Positions 21,980 through 34,852 of a stretch of 64,000 bases of DNA are shown in pieces (positions within the stretch are counted from its first letter, which is position 1; the number at the start of each line of letters is the position of its first letter). Source of the stretch: Echinococcus granulosus (taxonomy: Eukaryota > Platyhelminthes > Cestoda > Cyclophyllidea > Taeniidae); NCBI RefSeq assembly GCF_000524195.1, contig NW_020170486.1:134435-198434 (forward strand). The letters are read 5' to 3'. The notes under the pieces were generated by a model. The model searched no databases and was not told the origin of the DNA. It saw only the letters and a program-made list of their open reading frames with translations. A program made the translations under genes and the position numbers.

Positions 21980-23817
21980 GGAAATATGCACTCTCCAGTG
22001 TATTATTTGAGGGCCTTAAAGTGAATGTACTTCTGACCAAGTAATTAAATGATCTCATCACAACACCTTTCCCCCTCCATTCACCTCCGCCTCCTCCTGC
22101 TCCTCCTCCTCCTCCTCCTCCTCCTCCTCCTTACCCAGCATTACGTGAACGATAAATCATGTAATTGATTGAATACATAGTAAGACTCCCAAAATATTAC
22201 GCTTGAAATGTATATAAAAATAAGCAAAAAAAGGAACGTCAGTGGGTGACAAGTACCTGCTCCCCACCGAATCACCTGTTAATGATGGAGGCAGCTACTT
22301 ATTTATTAATGAGTAGGTGAACCTCCTATATTAAACTCTTTATTTGAAGTTTTAAAGTTTAGCCTTTTAAACAAGAAAAGGAATTATGAACTGGAACTGT
22401 TTTGCAATATCGTAGTTCGTAGAGGGCTACTTGAGTGACTGAGTCAACGCTCTGGCCAAAGGTCAATCCGTTTTTCCCATTGTTCCGCTACCGATTAGTC
22501 CTAACTTACCTCTCCTTCTCCCTCTGCCTTACTTTATCTCCCTCTCTCTAATATGAGACCACAACTGTAGTTGCTTAAATAATATAGTTGGATGACTTCA
22601 TGTCCTGACTTTGGTGGTGGCTTTCCTGATTTTGGCAGTGACTCCACCGCTACTCATCCCAAGTCGCTCTCTCTGGCCTGGGCAACTTGTCAGCGCTTTC
22701 ACGCTGGCAGTTATGCTGCTCACTCAGTCGCCTGAATGCACACATTTGGCACACAACCAAAAGTAGCACTAAAATTTAGCCCTATTTTAACAGCTTCACG
22801 GAAGTTAGTACACTTTCCGAGAATCAGTTTTACGTGGTGGATCGTTTAAATTTCCCTTCTTTCTTCAAATAACTTTAAGGCGATCCTGTTAGGGGTAAAA
22901 AATGAAGCTTTCTTTGTTTTTCCTTTTGCTTTGAGAGGGGCTGTATTTAAACAGCTACGCCTCCTTTGGTGCGATTCGCAGGCACCCAGACCCCCCTGTT
23001 AACGGTAAGGTGACTGGGCTGGCTGAAATATCAGGCCAGACAGCGTTAGTCCGGTGAACCGGGCGAACGCAAATCCCTTACCTTCTCTTTCATCAACACC
23101 CCATTCTTCCCTTTTCCCTCTCAATACGTCCGTCCATCCATCCTTCTGCAATGCTTTTTGTTGGAAAACTTTTTTAATGACCGATAATATTTAGCAAAGT
23201 CATTTACACCAAGTAATATTAGCTTTGAGAGTTTATAGTCTACTCAGAAGTAGTAATATGCCAAAGAATGTGTATAGAAATATACTACTTATTATCGCAG
23301 TAAGTAGCGGTCTAGGAGGCTTGCTTACTTGATCCGAAAGTGGAGGTACAAACCGCATAGAGGGAGGGGCTTCGTCTTGAAGCACATCAGCTTAATGCCG
23401 AGCTTGAAGAGAGAGGAGTCTTCCTAGTCACCCCCTACTTCACACGTCACGGCTTTGTTCATGAGGTAAATGAAATGATCGAAGGCGGGTCCACGGATTA
23501 GGGGCTAGACAAAGCAATGTGTAGCTCCTAACAAGGGTAAACAACAGGCAAGCAACATTCGATAAAAAGCTCACCTTCACTATAATAAAAAGAACAGGTG
23601 AAAATGATGCTAACAATGATGGCCTCTCATAAGCACAAGCAGCGGAGGAGAAAACAAGAAGCCTACTGCATTGCCATTATTGTATTAAAAGACGAGCATA
23701 AAAATATTAAAAGAGAAAAAATTTCCATTCTTTTTCAGTGTGTGGAATAGTTTCAAAGAAGGCAAAAGTGAAGAGGAGTAAATAAAGGCGTTTTTTCCAT
23801 CCGCTTTGTGGGTTCCA
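21980..23817. other. Intergenic region between convergent genes
   Basis: This lies between the 561-residue gene (+) and the RasGEF gene (-). It holds a CCT-rich microsatellite at 22089-22131 and is otherwise AT-rich without supportable coding frames. Both 3' UTRs should lie here. Confidence 0.5.
22089..22131 (+). repeat. CCT microsatellite
   Basis: A run of about fourteen CCT/CTC triplets with one interruption (CTG). It lies about 110 bases after the stop of the 561-residue gene, so probably in its 3' UTR. Confidence 0.9.
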
Positions 23818-26800
23818 CTAAGGCAATGTATGAAAGTTGTCAGATTTTGTGCACTGCTTTCTCCGATTGCATCGTAGGGACGACTGCTCCGAGGCGGTTG
23901 TGTCCACTCGTCGATGAAAATGAGTGGAATACATCTTAAAGGACTTCAAGTAGCTTTGAATCTCCGTATCGGGTTCAATTTCGTAGGATCTAATGACCAA
24001 AAGAGCCGGACTTTTGCACTGCATTTGCTACACTACTAAAAGGGCAATCCCACGCACTTCAGTAGTATATGTGGGGCGAAAGGAAATCACGTTAAAATGT
24101 AGGTTAGTTGCAGTATGTGGACTAGGCCGCAAAAAGTTCATCTCAAAGTCAACTGACAGTATAGTTTGTGTTGGATACTACTTAATCGCTCCAGCGGGCA
24201 GATTAAGTAGTACGAAATCATGTAACGTTTCGATAATTTTTTTTGACTACGCACAAAAAACTCACCCTTTTTCATCTTTTTCCAGCATATCTCGATCGGC
24301 GCGTTTCATAAAGTAGCCCAAGATAAGGTAGTGTTTCCAGCACCGCCAAAAATTGACTATCTTATTGGCGTCCACCTCATCGCCAGTAATGAGGCCTTGA
24401 TTGGTGTGCGAGGTGGACGTCGTCTCCCCTCCCGAGGGGGATGATAAAAAGAGCACATTTCCATTATCTAGGTGGATGAGTTGTTGGAAGACCAGACCCA
24501 GGTAGGGTAGGCAGGGCATCTTAGCTGCCTCGAGGTCGCGACGATAGGCACTGAAACTCGGTGGAAGCATGTAAGCTCCCAGTTTTGTTAACCTCTAAAA
24601 TGTGAAGAAAAGGAGGTATCAGTGGGGACACTTGTCCAACTGCGTTACCTCTGGCACGCAGAACGAATCCGCCTCACCAGTTTAAGCCTTTTGGAGACGC
24701 TTTGTGTTGGTGCATTTTGCAGACCCAGTATCACCGCCAAAAAGGAGCTGAAGTTGTTTATCTTTTTCAGCTCCTAAAAGATCATTTCAAAAAAGAAAAA
24801 AGTGAGGCAAATATATTATTTACAGCAAGTCAAGTGAGAAATGGTTAAGTTCTGTACATCCGGGACCAATGTATTTAAAGTGCAGGAAATGCGGTCAATT
24901 CAAAACTGGCAGGCGCATGAAATTGAATGGATGTTTGTGAGGCTTTTTAGGATTAAATAAAGCTTTATGCTAAGGTGGCCGTTCCTTAACATCCTTAAAA
25001 GGAGTGTAGGGGGGACAGGGAGGCTGAACGGAGTATCTGCAATATCGGAAAGGGAACCTCCACATTTTTGCGTTGTTTTGGAGGCCTCCACGTGCACATT
25101 CCAGAGCATTCCTTTATTCGCACTGGCGTTGAGCCTGTATCACGGCCACAACCTGTAAGGTCAAGGCCACTCCAAGTGCATCGGATAATCCTGTAAGCTA
25201 GAATCAGTTTTTATAATCACGTGGTCCAAATGAAGGGCCACATTAAACCCACCTCACGCAAAGCGACTGATTAAAATGCCTTTACCATGGCAAAATTATT
25301 TCCACACCCTGTAACTATTCACCCAACAAAGAAGGCGGCAGGAATGAGTAGCCTTACCTGCGCCAGATCGCATAGATGAACGAGGGTATTTTCCAGTAGG
25401 ACATTGCTCCTTTTCATCCTCAACGGAAGAGAATATGACACGGAGGAGAGGCAGAGATAACTCTTTAGACTGGCGCCTCGAGATTCCGCAAACTTCTTTG
25501 ACACCCTTTGTAGATTATCCTCCATAAGGCGTTGTTGTATTAGCGCCTCCCTCTGGAGACCACACAGAGGACAGAGATGGTCAGGAGTGTTGATCTCTTG
25601 GAGCGTCTCATCGACGCAGGTGTCACATTCACCACTGTCTGATTGAACTTTGGAAAGTGGCTCCCCCAACTCCTTTGCTATGCGGGTTAGACACTTGACC
25701 ATGGAATTTAGGTCGTTAAAGTGTTGAATACATCGAGAGAGAGTTGGTGTATTCCCCTTTTCAAGGTCTTTTATACTGATAAGTTCATAGAGCTGTCAAA
25801 GGCAAGACAAGTTGGTGGAAGTAAAGAGAAAAAATTGCAAAGAAGAGTATGTCAAGAAGCTGCAAATTAATCTACCTGAATTCCATCAAAACACATCTCC
25901 TCCATAGAGGTTATTTGTTTAGCCAAGGCGTTGACCTTGAACCGGAGAAATTGGCTCAGCCTATTGGATAGAAAAAAAGGGGTAAAAGAAGCAAGAATGT
26001 AAATTATGCCACACAAATCTTACCTTTGATAGCAGGTGCACGTGAGAAAGTTTATTTCGCTGCCCACTTTCTCCTTTGCAGGTTGCTCAGTGTTGACCTC
26101 TTCTGTGAAACGTCTCCTACCAACAGCGGTGGGTACCAAATCCAGTAAACTCTCGGCGATACGAGTTAACTCATCGGAAATGGCACTCTTTTGTTTTGCT
26201 AGTTTTACTAAAGACCCATTTGGGATGTTGGATAAGGTGTCCTCCTCCCCATCCTTGTCGATGTCATCGTCTACAGTACTATGATTCCTAGGCGAAAGAC
26301 TTCCAACCAATCGGGAGTCCATTTTAAGGAGTTGAGCAAACCGAAATATTTTATTCTCCAACTTGGCATCATATAAAACACGCTCCGTTCGTGTGAGCTT
26401 GAAAAAGGGAAAAAGCGAGGAGAGAAAGGGGTTTTTTCCTACAAAAAAAATAAACTTCTAGGGACACTTGAGCAGGCTTTATGAGTTAAATGATGACGTT
26501 TTGATTTTCTCGAGATTAAATAAAATCTTTGCTTATTTTCGCCGTTCTAAAAACGCATAAATTATTCCCAAATTTGGAAAATAGGAAATGAGTAGTGCTT
26601 TATTCGTCGTTAATTATCCATTTTTTCTGGAAGAAAAAGAATAACCCTCCGACGAATTTTAAGTCTGATCGTCACAAGTAGCCTCAACCAACGCGGCAGT
26701 AAGCCTCTAAGCGCCCAGTGAAGTTGGCTTTCAATTTCTTCTATCTTCCCATTTTCCTTTGGGAGTAAACTTACCAATTTTAGGAGAAACTCTAAGGTAT

Positions 26801-27010
26801 TGACAGCTTCATTCCAGTCTCTCCCGGGTTCCACCGCTTCGCCCTTCTCACTTATGCAGCCAAGACCTCCAGGTTCAATGGGAACGAAAGCCAAGTAGCG
26901 TTGAATCAGCCGGGAGACCACTTCATTGGCAATGGTAAAGGTGGGATAGAGTCGCATGAAGATGTTGGGTATGAGGCTCTCGTAGGTGTCTAAAACGTAC
27001 CGTTGCAAAT
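23818..27010 (-). CDS. Ras-family guanine nucleotide exchange factor, REM and CDC25 domains
   Basis: Exons recognised: 26646-27010, 26024-26397, 25876-25960, 25358-25792, 24649-24773, 24266-24592, and a last one ending in a TAG at 23818-23820 whose acceptor I could not fix. The first encodes a REM-like helical domain (DTYESLIPNIFMRLYPTF...LPRWLRLL). The CDC25 catalytic domain follows: LAKQITSMEE, FNDLNSMVKCL, HLCDLAQELKKINNFSSF and AVILGLQNAP, then PCLPYLGLVFQQL and the terminal EIQSYLKSF. These proteins load GTP onto Ras/Rap-type GTPases at membranes. An insertion of about 80 residues sits between two catalytic-domain helices and carries CDTC-x14-CPLC, a possible zinc site not typical of the family. 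The 26-kb exon also adds an acidic Ser-rich linker. Exons at 28.7-32.4 kb probably supply the N-terminus. Which RasGEF subfamily is unclear. Confidence 0.8.
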
Positions 27011-28721
27011 CTATTTAACCCGACTTTATTTTTCAGCAGTCAGAGTGCGACCCACGGACTCAGCTACCCCCAGGGGAGGCTAGAGCTCGTAGAGGCACCG
27101 AGGTTGGAGCTCCAATGCACAAAAGCGTTTATTTGCATCCATTTTAACACCTAAATCGGTACATTAAAACAAAACGAACATTTTTCCCTCACTAAATGTT
27201 ACAGGCACCGCAACGAGGCTTTCGAGGCACAAATTCACTGAGACATTCTATTCGCTACATTTACCAAAAAAGTACAAAACATCTCTACTCCTTTTGTAAA
27301 TAAAAAAGAGATTTTATGAAGAAAAGACTTTCAAGTCTATTGTCGTTTTAGCAGGTGCATTACCGGATTTATTTTGCCGAAAAATTTTCAACGCGTAGAC
27401 AAGAAGACCATCTAGGGTGCCACCTCGGAGAAGGCAATTTCGTTTCCGCAATGTAGACCCGATCTCCTACAAAGCGAGGACATTTAATTGAGCCTAACCT
27501 ACCGCGCTCACTTTGAATTTATTAGCCAGAGGTGTTGGTGGGCTAGTCGCATAATTGGGTGAGACAAATGAAAAGTCACCACTTCCAACAGGATTTTCTC
27601 CAAGGGATGTACTTCTGCTTAATTATCAATAAAGCTGAAAGGGTCAGCGTTGATAGGTAAGTGGAATAAATAATAAGGTAACTCCACATTAGTGATGGCC
27701 AAGTCAATGCTTCCCCTAACTTATTTATGAGATGCCCCTGAAATTACACATTGAATAAGATTGATTGTTTTGTCATTTTCTTCATGAAAAACGCCCCAGC
27801 AACTTGGTAAGTAGGAAGAGCATCAAATGCCACTGCACTCTTGACGGAATTAAAAAGTTGCATGTACCCTCTTTGATGCATCTAAACAATCAAAGGAGAA
27901 GAGTAATTTGCTATCCACGCCTGCAAAATAAGTCAAAATGTGTAAGAAAATAGTGCTCCAGTAAATGTATTCTCTAAAAAAGGGGAAAAACATTCATTTG
28001 TCGTTAATCAGGTTTGGATATATTATAGTTAGAACTCAAATGATATAAAATGCTGTGTAAACTTGGGGAGATCTAGTAGCTTTGAACAAATAGGAGATTA
28101 ATCGTGGTGGACCCAGCAAAACCGACTTCAGTGTCTATTTTCCATAGTTTTTATACGTAATCAACAAGACAAAAGCCTTCAGCTCCACCAAAACTCGTAA
28201 TTTTGCGTGAGCTTTCAAATGTCAAATGGCAAACCGATCGAAATCGCCAAAATTAATAAGCCTTTGGTAGATTAATCAGTTCATCTGTTTTATAGTATAG
28301 CTATGAATTTTTGGGCTTTTACAGAAAAAAAACCCACTGAAATTAATCCCTATTTTGAAAATTTACAAATACAAATCAAGTAATTAAAAGGGGGGAACCA
28401 GTGGCAACTAGAACATAAAGAAATAAAACAACTTAATTTAAGTGAGGACTTGTAATTCCACCGATTTTTAAATGTGATTAATAAGTCTTCATAATTAGTA
28501 ATCTAACTGTTTTTTCTACTTTTTATTGGTGAATTTTACTTAACAACACAATGCGCATTTTTGGGCATGCCAGTCAGGGTGGTGAATCCATTTGTCTCGA
28601 TGTGTTAGATATGTTGGTCATCCGGTAAATAAAAATGCGTAACATAGTAAGGAAGAAGACGTCTTTAAACAAGCTGGGCCAGATAATTATTCCCTTTTAT
28701 GGAAGCAGGATGGGGACTCAC

Positions 28722-31700
28722 AAAACCGTCAGGCATGGAAAAAAGAAGGGACTCCTCCGGACTGTCCATGATCATGAGAGCACGAGGGCACCAGGCGTCA
28801 GCGGTAACAGTAGACGTGGATCGCGGCAATTGGTTAGGCGGTGTGATACAACTGTCACTTCGCATTTCCGGCATCTGCCTGCCAAGTATCATGATAGCTG
28901 CGGCCGCGGCTGGACACAATGACTGGAGGAGTTGGAGACGATCGTAGGAGCAGAGATGAAGGGGAGGAAATGAAATGACCGCCTCCTCCTCACCACCCAG
29001 TGGGGAACGGGCAACCTGTTTCCAGACCTCGCTGACATTTGCAACGCTGTGGCACATAAACACATTAAAAGAGCATACCAGGGCAACACTATAAATGTCA
29101 CCAGCCTTGGGTTTCAAATTCCGGGAATAACTATGACGGCTGGGGGTAATGCGATGGCAGTTTACTAACTAACCTCCCACATTTAGGACTGAAGCTATGC
29201 TATGTAAACATTTCACCACAGAAATCTTTTTTCGCGTCATGTGGTGAAACGAAGTCGCCAAGTTTACATTGAAATGGAAGCACAATCGTGGACGATACGT
29301 CAATCTGTTAGGGACGTGCCAACAGGAGTGTTTTAGCTAGAACAAGGAATGACAAGAAGTCTCAATAGAAGAAATGGCGATTTAGGGCATTGCTACAAGT
29401 TCATGAGCGAAATGTGTACAGCACCGAATAAATAGGTTTTTGTTTAGATAGATGGTAGAATTTGTTCAAATCCTTGTTTAGCTCAAGCATCCGATGCATT
29501 TTACCGCTTCTAGCACTTTTGACTCCTTAAAGTGTATCGTCACAGCCCAACTTTAGAATTTTAAATGGGAGGGTTGGGCTGAATTAAAGACTGTCAACAT
29601 TGTGCGACGTTTCGTGGGTATTCAAGGACAAGTGTTCGTTAGAGGGCACTTCACTTCCCACAGATTAACAATTAAGGTATGAGCCTGTATTTCGTGAACT
29701 TGGTAAGATAAACAATGCACAATACCTCCTTTCAAGAGGCACAGTAAGGCAACTTTGAGATGTTTCTTTAGAAAACCGACAGAGGTGACGCAAGATGCTT
29801 GTTTTACTGGGCTAGTGGGTAACAACTCGAAGGCTAATTTAGGAGGAAAGAAATGCTTCCTCTACAAAGTTACACTGCCCACATCTGCATACGCTAATAA
29901 CAAAACCAAATACTCCGTATTTTTTCCCTGTTAGAGACAAAAATACACGCAAGAAGAACACAGCTACATCCAACTAGTAAGTCAATGCAGAGGCTCAGTT
30001 TAGCCACACGCCTGAATCACCTGGATCCATCTAGATCTGGATTTTAGAATTCGCTAGGTGCATTAGGAACTGAGCTATAGCAATGTTAGAGGGGCGAAAA
30101 TAAATGCCATCTGAGGGGAGGAGGACTATTTACACCAACAATTTGTGACCTACAAGTGGAGTAGGTTATCTTGTGATCGCGCAGGCGTCTTCGGCACTCC
30201 TGATTGATCATTGGTGATTGTACAAGATGGTGGGATTTCACAACTTTTTTCTGAGCTCCTCTGAAAGAAGAATGATATATATAACATTTCATATAGTAGA
30301 TCACTTACCCGATTAAAGTTTTAATTCTGTAGAGAGGGGAAAAGAGAAAGAAATGTAGATACATTAGGTTTTTAAGTCACTTAAATATAAAAAGGATGAA
30401 TAATTTCATTTCTGGGGAAACAAATTTCTTGTCTAACTACTAGTATTTGTTAATAGGGATATATGTATAAACAACATGCAGAAGAAATTTATGCCCAAAA
30501 AGCTGTTTGCATTAGTTTTATTTATACTTGTATGGAATACATTCTTTTTAAAAATAGCGTCACTACAAAATGTTTGTTTTAGTGATTACAGACGCTGCGT
30601 TTTTCTCAAAACTCAGAGACTGCGTGCTGAACCGAAGCAAGGTTCCTTTCTGTTCTTGTGATATAGAGAGATGGGAAGTGACTTCAGCTCAACGCATCAC
30701 TTCCTCTGTTTTTGATTGAGGGTCAGTCAGAAACACGTTTGTGATTGGAGCGGCCGACTTTATGCTCTTTAATTTATGGTATCCCCTTTATACACATTTT
30801 TGTTAGTATTTCCTTCTTTTTCCCGTCAGGACTATTCATCTAAGTAAAGGATAACTCAAGAGAGTTTGTTGCTAAATGCACACTCTTAGTTGAGACAAAA
30901 CCGCTCCTGCTTATAACTGAAATTTTTGGCCTTCCTACTATAATTCAAATGAGTAGTATAACAGACCCATCTTGCAATCTTTGTATGCTGCACATAGGTG
31001 CTTCGATACAGCTGTTTCCCAGTTTGTGCACTTCGTTGAGTAAATTTCTGCAGACAGGCAACTATTCTCGCCTTCGCGGTTGTACCGGCTGCTCCAGCCG
31101 CCTCGCGACCGTAAGTAATGTCGGAATGATGCCATTCAGCTGGAGTCACGCAGAAGATTGAATCATCCAGCCCGGACACCTCAAATGGGGAACTCAGACT
31201 CGCGGGCAATCGGGGATCCAGAATTGAAGCCGTTTTATCCCAATGTCCAAAATGATACATATGGCTTATAACTGGAAAAAGGTAAAAAGAGAGCAGCTAA
31301 ACGACAGTTGTTGACAAAGGCTAGTTGATAAATCTAATCGGTTCAGATTAGGTGTGGAGCTCGCTGAAAATCTACGCCTCGTTAAAGTGCCCCACGTGCA
31401 GGGTACTTTCAGCCCTTAATGGACCTTAGCTAATTAATCACTTTAACCACCACCTTTACCTAATGGAATGGCAGGAGTTGTGCTAGATTCACTTTTGGTC
31501 ATGAGGGTGGTTGCCGAATCCACCCTGGGAGAGCATATTTCCCGTTGCTCCGAGCCGCCGTCACCTTGACAGTACACATTGCTGGGGCTTAAATGAGTCT
31601 TCCCTTCGGGGGACTCCCTTTGGGCTGCAATGACAAGGCGAGGGCTGAAGCCGCCCTCTTGATTTTGCACCTGTAAATCGAGGCGTGCTCCATTGTCTTC

Positions 31701-32403
31701 GAAGACTCGATTGTACTGGTCAAAATTGGCAGAGACATACTTTTCTGGAAGCTCCCTATTTCCTGTGTTCTCGGTTTCTCCACTTGCTGGTAGCATAAAT
31801 ATCTAAACGCAAACAAGGAAGTGAATTGAAATGTGCCCTACTTCACGTGTTTTTTGACTTTCAAGTACGACACGCTTTTGAAAGGTTTGTCGATACTTCT
31901 TCCCATTTATTATAAGCTCTTCACAGACAGTCTCCTCTTGGGTGCGGTGAAATGGATCGGCTGTGGAATCGTTTTGTGCTTCCCTGAGCCTAAGGACATT
32001 AGGCTCGGAGGAGAATGGCACCTCTATTAGCTACAAGGGAATAATGCATGGTGTTTTAGAAGGATCCTTTATCACGTCCAATTGTCAAACGCTATATTTG
32101 AGGGTCTTGGCACAAACCGGTGGCACCAGCATTCAATCAACAGTCGTCTAGCACGTAGGAAAACACCTCACTTACATGTTTGCGCCCTAGCTCGTTGCCT
32201 TGGGTACATTTCGGGTTGTGGGTTTGAAAGAAGGCCTGCTGTAATTCACAGGTGGCATTGGCAACGTCTCTTCGCATCTGTTCCACAGATGGAAGGACTA
32301 AAGGACTTTGGGTCTCTTCTGACAACCGCATCATTACATTGGATGGGGCACTTTCACCACCTGGCGGATTAGATCTTGCGGCGGAAATGTTAAGTGTGGC
32401 CAT
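28722..32403 (-). CDS. Probable N-terminal exons of the RasGEF gene
   Basis: Coding-like minus-strand exons are 32176-32403 (starts MATLNISAARSNPPGG; phase 0 donor), about 31852-32021, 31460-31802, about 30950-31281 and 28722-29088. The first three and the start of the fourth join in phase (…GRKH-VPFSSEP…, KTRE-IFMLPAS, AIPL-VISHMYHF). The sequence is mostly polar and probably disordered, with a more ordered part in the last exon (FNVFMCHSVANVSEVWKQ). No domain was recognised. Same strand, no opposing gene and no visible stop-plus-polyadenylation before 27010 suggest that they belong to the RasGEF gene, but the junctions across 27.0-28.7 kb are unresolved. A separate small gene is possible. 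The 27011-28721 stretch itself shows nothing else. Confidence 0.45.
30476..30661 (+). CDS. Possible small secreted peptide, nested in an intron
   Basis: A 61-codon frame on the strand opposite the host gene starts MQKKFMPKKLFALVLFIL: a basic N-terminus and a hydrophobic core like a signal peptide. About 30 polar residues with two Cys (CFSDYRRC) follow. No family is recognised, no introns are seen, and no polyadenylation signal is evident within 100 bases. A chance frame in AT-rich DNA can look like this, so support is weak. Confidence 0.2.
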   Translation: MQKKFMPKKLFALVLFILVWNTFFLKIASLQNVCFSDYRRCVFLKTQRLRAEPKQGSFLFL

Positions 32404-34852
32404 GGTGTGCTATAAAGTTCGACATTAGGAGGACATATAGAACCACAGGTGTGGATGACGTATAAAAATGAAGAGAGAAGATACGAATCACTTTTTATGA
32501 AGTCCTCAATTCCATCAGGCAAAATTTCATTGAACCCTATCAAGGACAAACTAAGACCTTTTGTGTGGCGCCTCTCAAACACTGCCGGTAAGTTGGACTT
32601 TAGCCCGACAAGGAAGAAAAAAATGCTTGTTCTCCAGATCCAAAAGCATTTTCCACGAGCCTCAAATCAGAAGCTCTTAGTTCTCAAAGACACTTTGAGG
32701 TGGGATTATAAAAGAAGCATCTCAATTAATGCATTTTCGAGTTGGTAGGCATGGCAACCAGATGCGATGGGAGGGAGCGTAGAGACTAAGGTGTCACACG
32801 TGATCAAGATTTAAGATCCAACTGGTATTACACAAGTTCAGCAAAACATGACAGCAAGCGACAAGTCATTTTATGCCAATTCGTAGTGGATTCAACTGAA
32901 ATTAAATAACCCCACCTTTTGTTTTACTGAATAAAGCAAGGCTGTTGCGTTTCAGGGCACAAACTAGAAGCCGCATTGGAATGAGGCGGGAGGTTACTTA
33001 GCACTTTGTCTGTGGGCAACGTCGAAGCTTAAATCGCTGGGTCTTTATAAATGGTGTGTGTTGGAAAAGTGAATATAATCACGACCATCACTCGCTGGCA
33101 TCCAGCCAGTGGATTGAAGCGTTTGTACAAGTGAATATGCGCATATTTTATGCGGTCGTCTTCCGTCGGGACCGACCAAAACAATTATGACATTTCGCTT
33201 CCGGCATTGCTTCCCGACACAGATGAAGCCTGCATGTAAACAAGCTGTTCCTGGCCTCCTATTCAAAAACAATACACGCAACAATGCTGGATCTATCAGT
33301 AAGCACCGATCATTTTTTGAGGAGGAAAAGAGGCAGTATGAGATTAGGCAGCATGAAAGGCCTCACAAACCACAACCTAGTTTGATGATTTGATGGGGCA
33401 ATAAAATTTGTGGTGAGGGACGCCTCGCAGGCGCACTCATTTGCACTGTTTTCAATCAAACTCGAAACTATGTAAAATTGCAACATTCTTCACCATGTTT
33501 TTGCTTTTCATTCACATCAACTCGGTTTTTTTTTTTGATTTCTGAAAAGACTTCGAACTTAAATTGCCACATAAAGTAACGTATTCAACTTTATTACTTC
33601 GTACGACCTAAAAGGTGGCTTTGAAAGGAGTTAACGTCAATAGTAATGGCAAATTTAAGAAAGTAGATGGAAAAATTTGGAATTCACGCAACATCGGTGG
33701 AGCAATTCTTCCCCAAATCCTTAAACAGGCACAAGAATATATTAAAACAAAATGACACGATTGCAAAATGCCTTATCTCATTTAACGAATTCTAACGATT
33801 ACCTTACCTAAGCCGAACAAAAGAAAAATATTTTACCTCTCGCTTTAAGAATTTGTTTATCCGAACTGTACACATCAGATAGGGAAAGCAACTTACTGGA
33901 GATGGGGTTAGTTGTTTTTACGTGAATCTAGACAGATAACATTAAGGAATTCAGTTGAGTGTCTTTTGCAATTGCAATCGGCGAATCTGTGCGTTTGTGT
34001 TTGTGCCCTAGACTTCAGCCTTTCGTGCGCCAGTCCAATTGGCCAACAATTTTGTAGATTACGCACTGCAATGACCAATCAACGGTCAGCGTGTCACGTC
34101 GAGTGCGTGCCAGCTGACGGCCTGTTACACCGCGGTATTTGTGTTCGTGTGTGTGCGTAGTTGTGCGTAAGTGCGCACTGCTATTGCTGCCGCCATACGG
34201 GGCTTAGTATTCGGACGCGGGATAAATTGTCATCTTGTTTAAAATTATTTTGAGGACCGGTAGTACAGGTAAACACTGCAACCCCACACACTTAATGGGC
34301 CAACTGTGCGGATATACAGTGCCGAAAGGAGAACAGGTGCCTCCCACGCTGATTCAGGTGATTAGGCAAGGCCTGCCGACGGACAGCCTGCAACGAGGAC
34401 GGAATGTCCCATGAAGGGGGGAGGGGGTTGATGCATGCTGCCGACTCACCGTTACGACAGCGCACGCGTGCGCAACCCCGACATTGTTCACATATTTTGA
34501 CAAGCACGACCCCAAACTGTCTGCACTCGCATGGACGAGGCATCGTCATTTGACAGCAAAATTCTGTTAAATTCCTTCGTTAATCGCAGTTGTACCAGAG
34601 GGCTCCGTGATCTGGACTTCACCATCCACTTTTAATCCCGACTGACAGTCAGCAACGGCCCGATCCAACAGCAGTCCGTCAGCAGCGAGACTGGCAGCCG
34701 AGCAACCCGATCGCAGTTTCAATGCCACCCCCTCTCCACCAACCAACACGGCTATTCAGAGAAGACCAAGTAATTAAAAATGCTGGATTAATGCATGTGA
34801 ATGTGGTGTCTTCCTAATCATGAAATTGCCAGCAGAGAGGGTGGGGGATCGA
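32404..34852. other. Region between RasGEF 5' end and GMP synthase 3' end
   Basis: Probably holds the promoter of the RasGEF gene (minus strand). A GC-richer patch at 33960-34240 has two CCAAT-type boxes (about 34030 and 34075) and CpG dinucleotides. Minus-strand frames at 34292-34749 are open but have no domain. I see no supportable gene. Confidence 0.4.

Noticed and set aside
34292..34749. Two consecutive minus-strand frames of 85 and 60 codons between RasGEF and GMPS
   Set aside because: GC-richer DNA with open frames but no domain or phase-compatible junction; better explained as promoter-type sequence.
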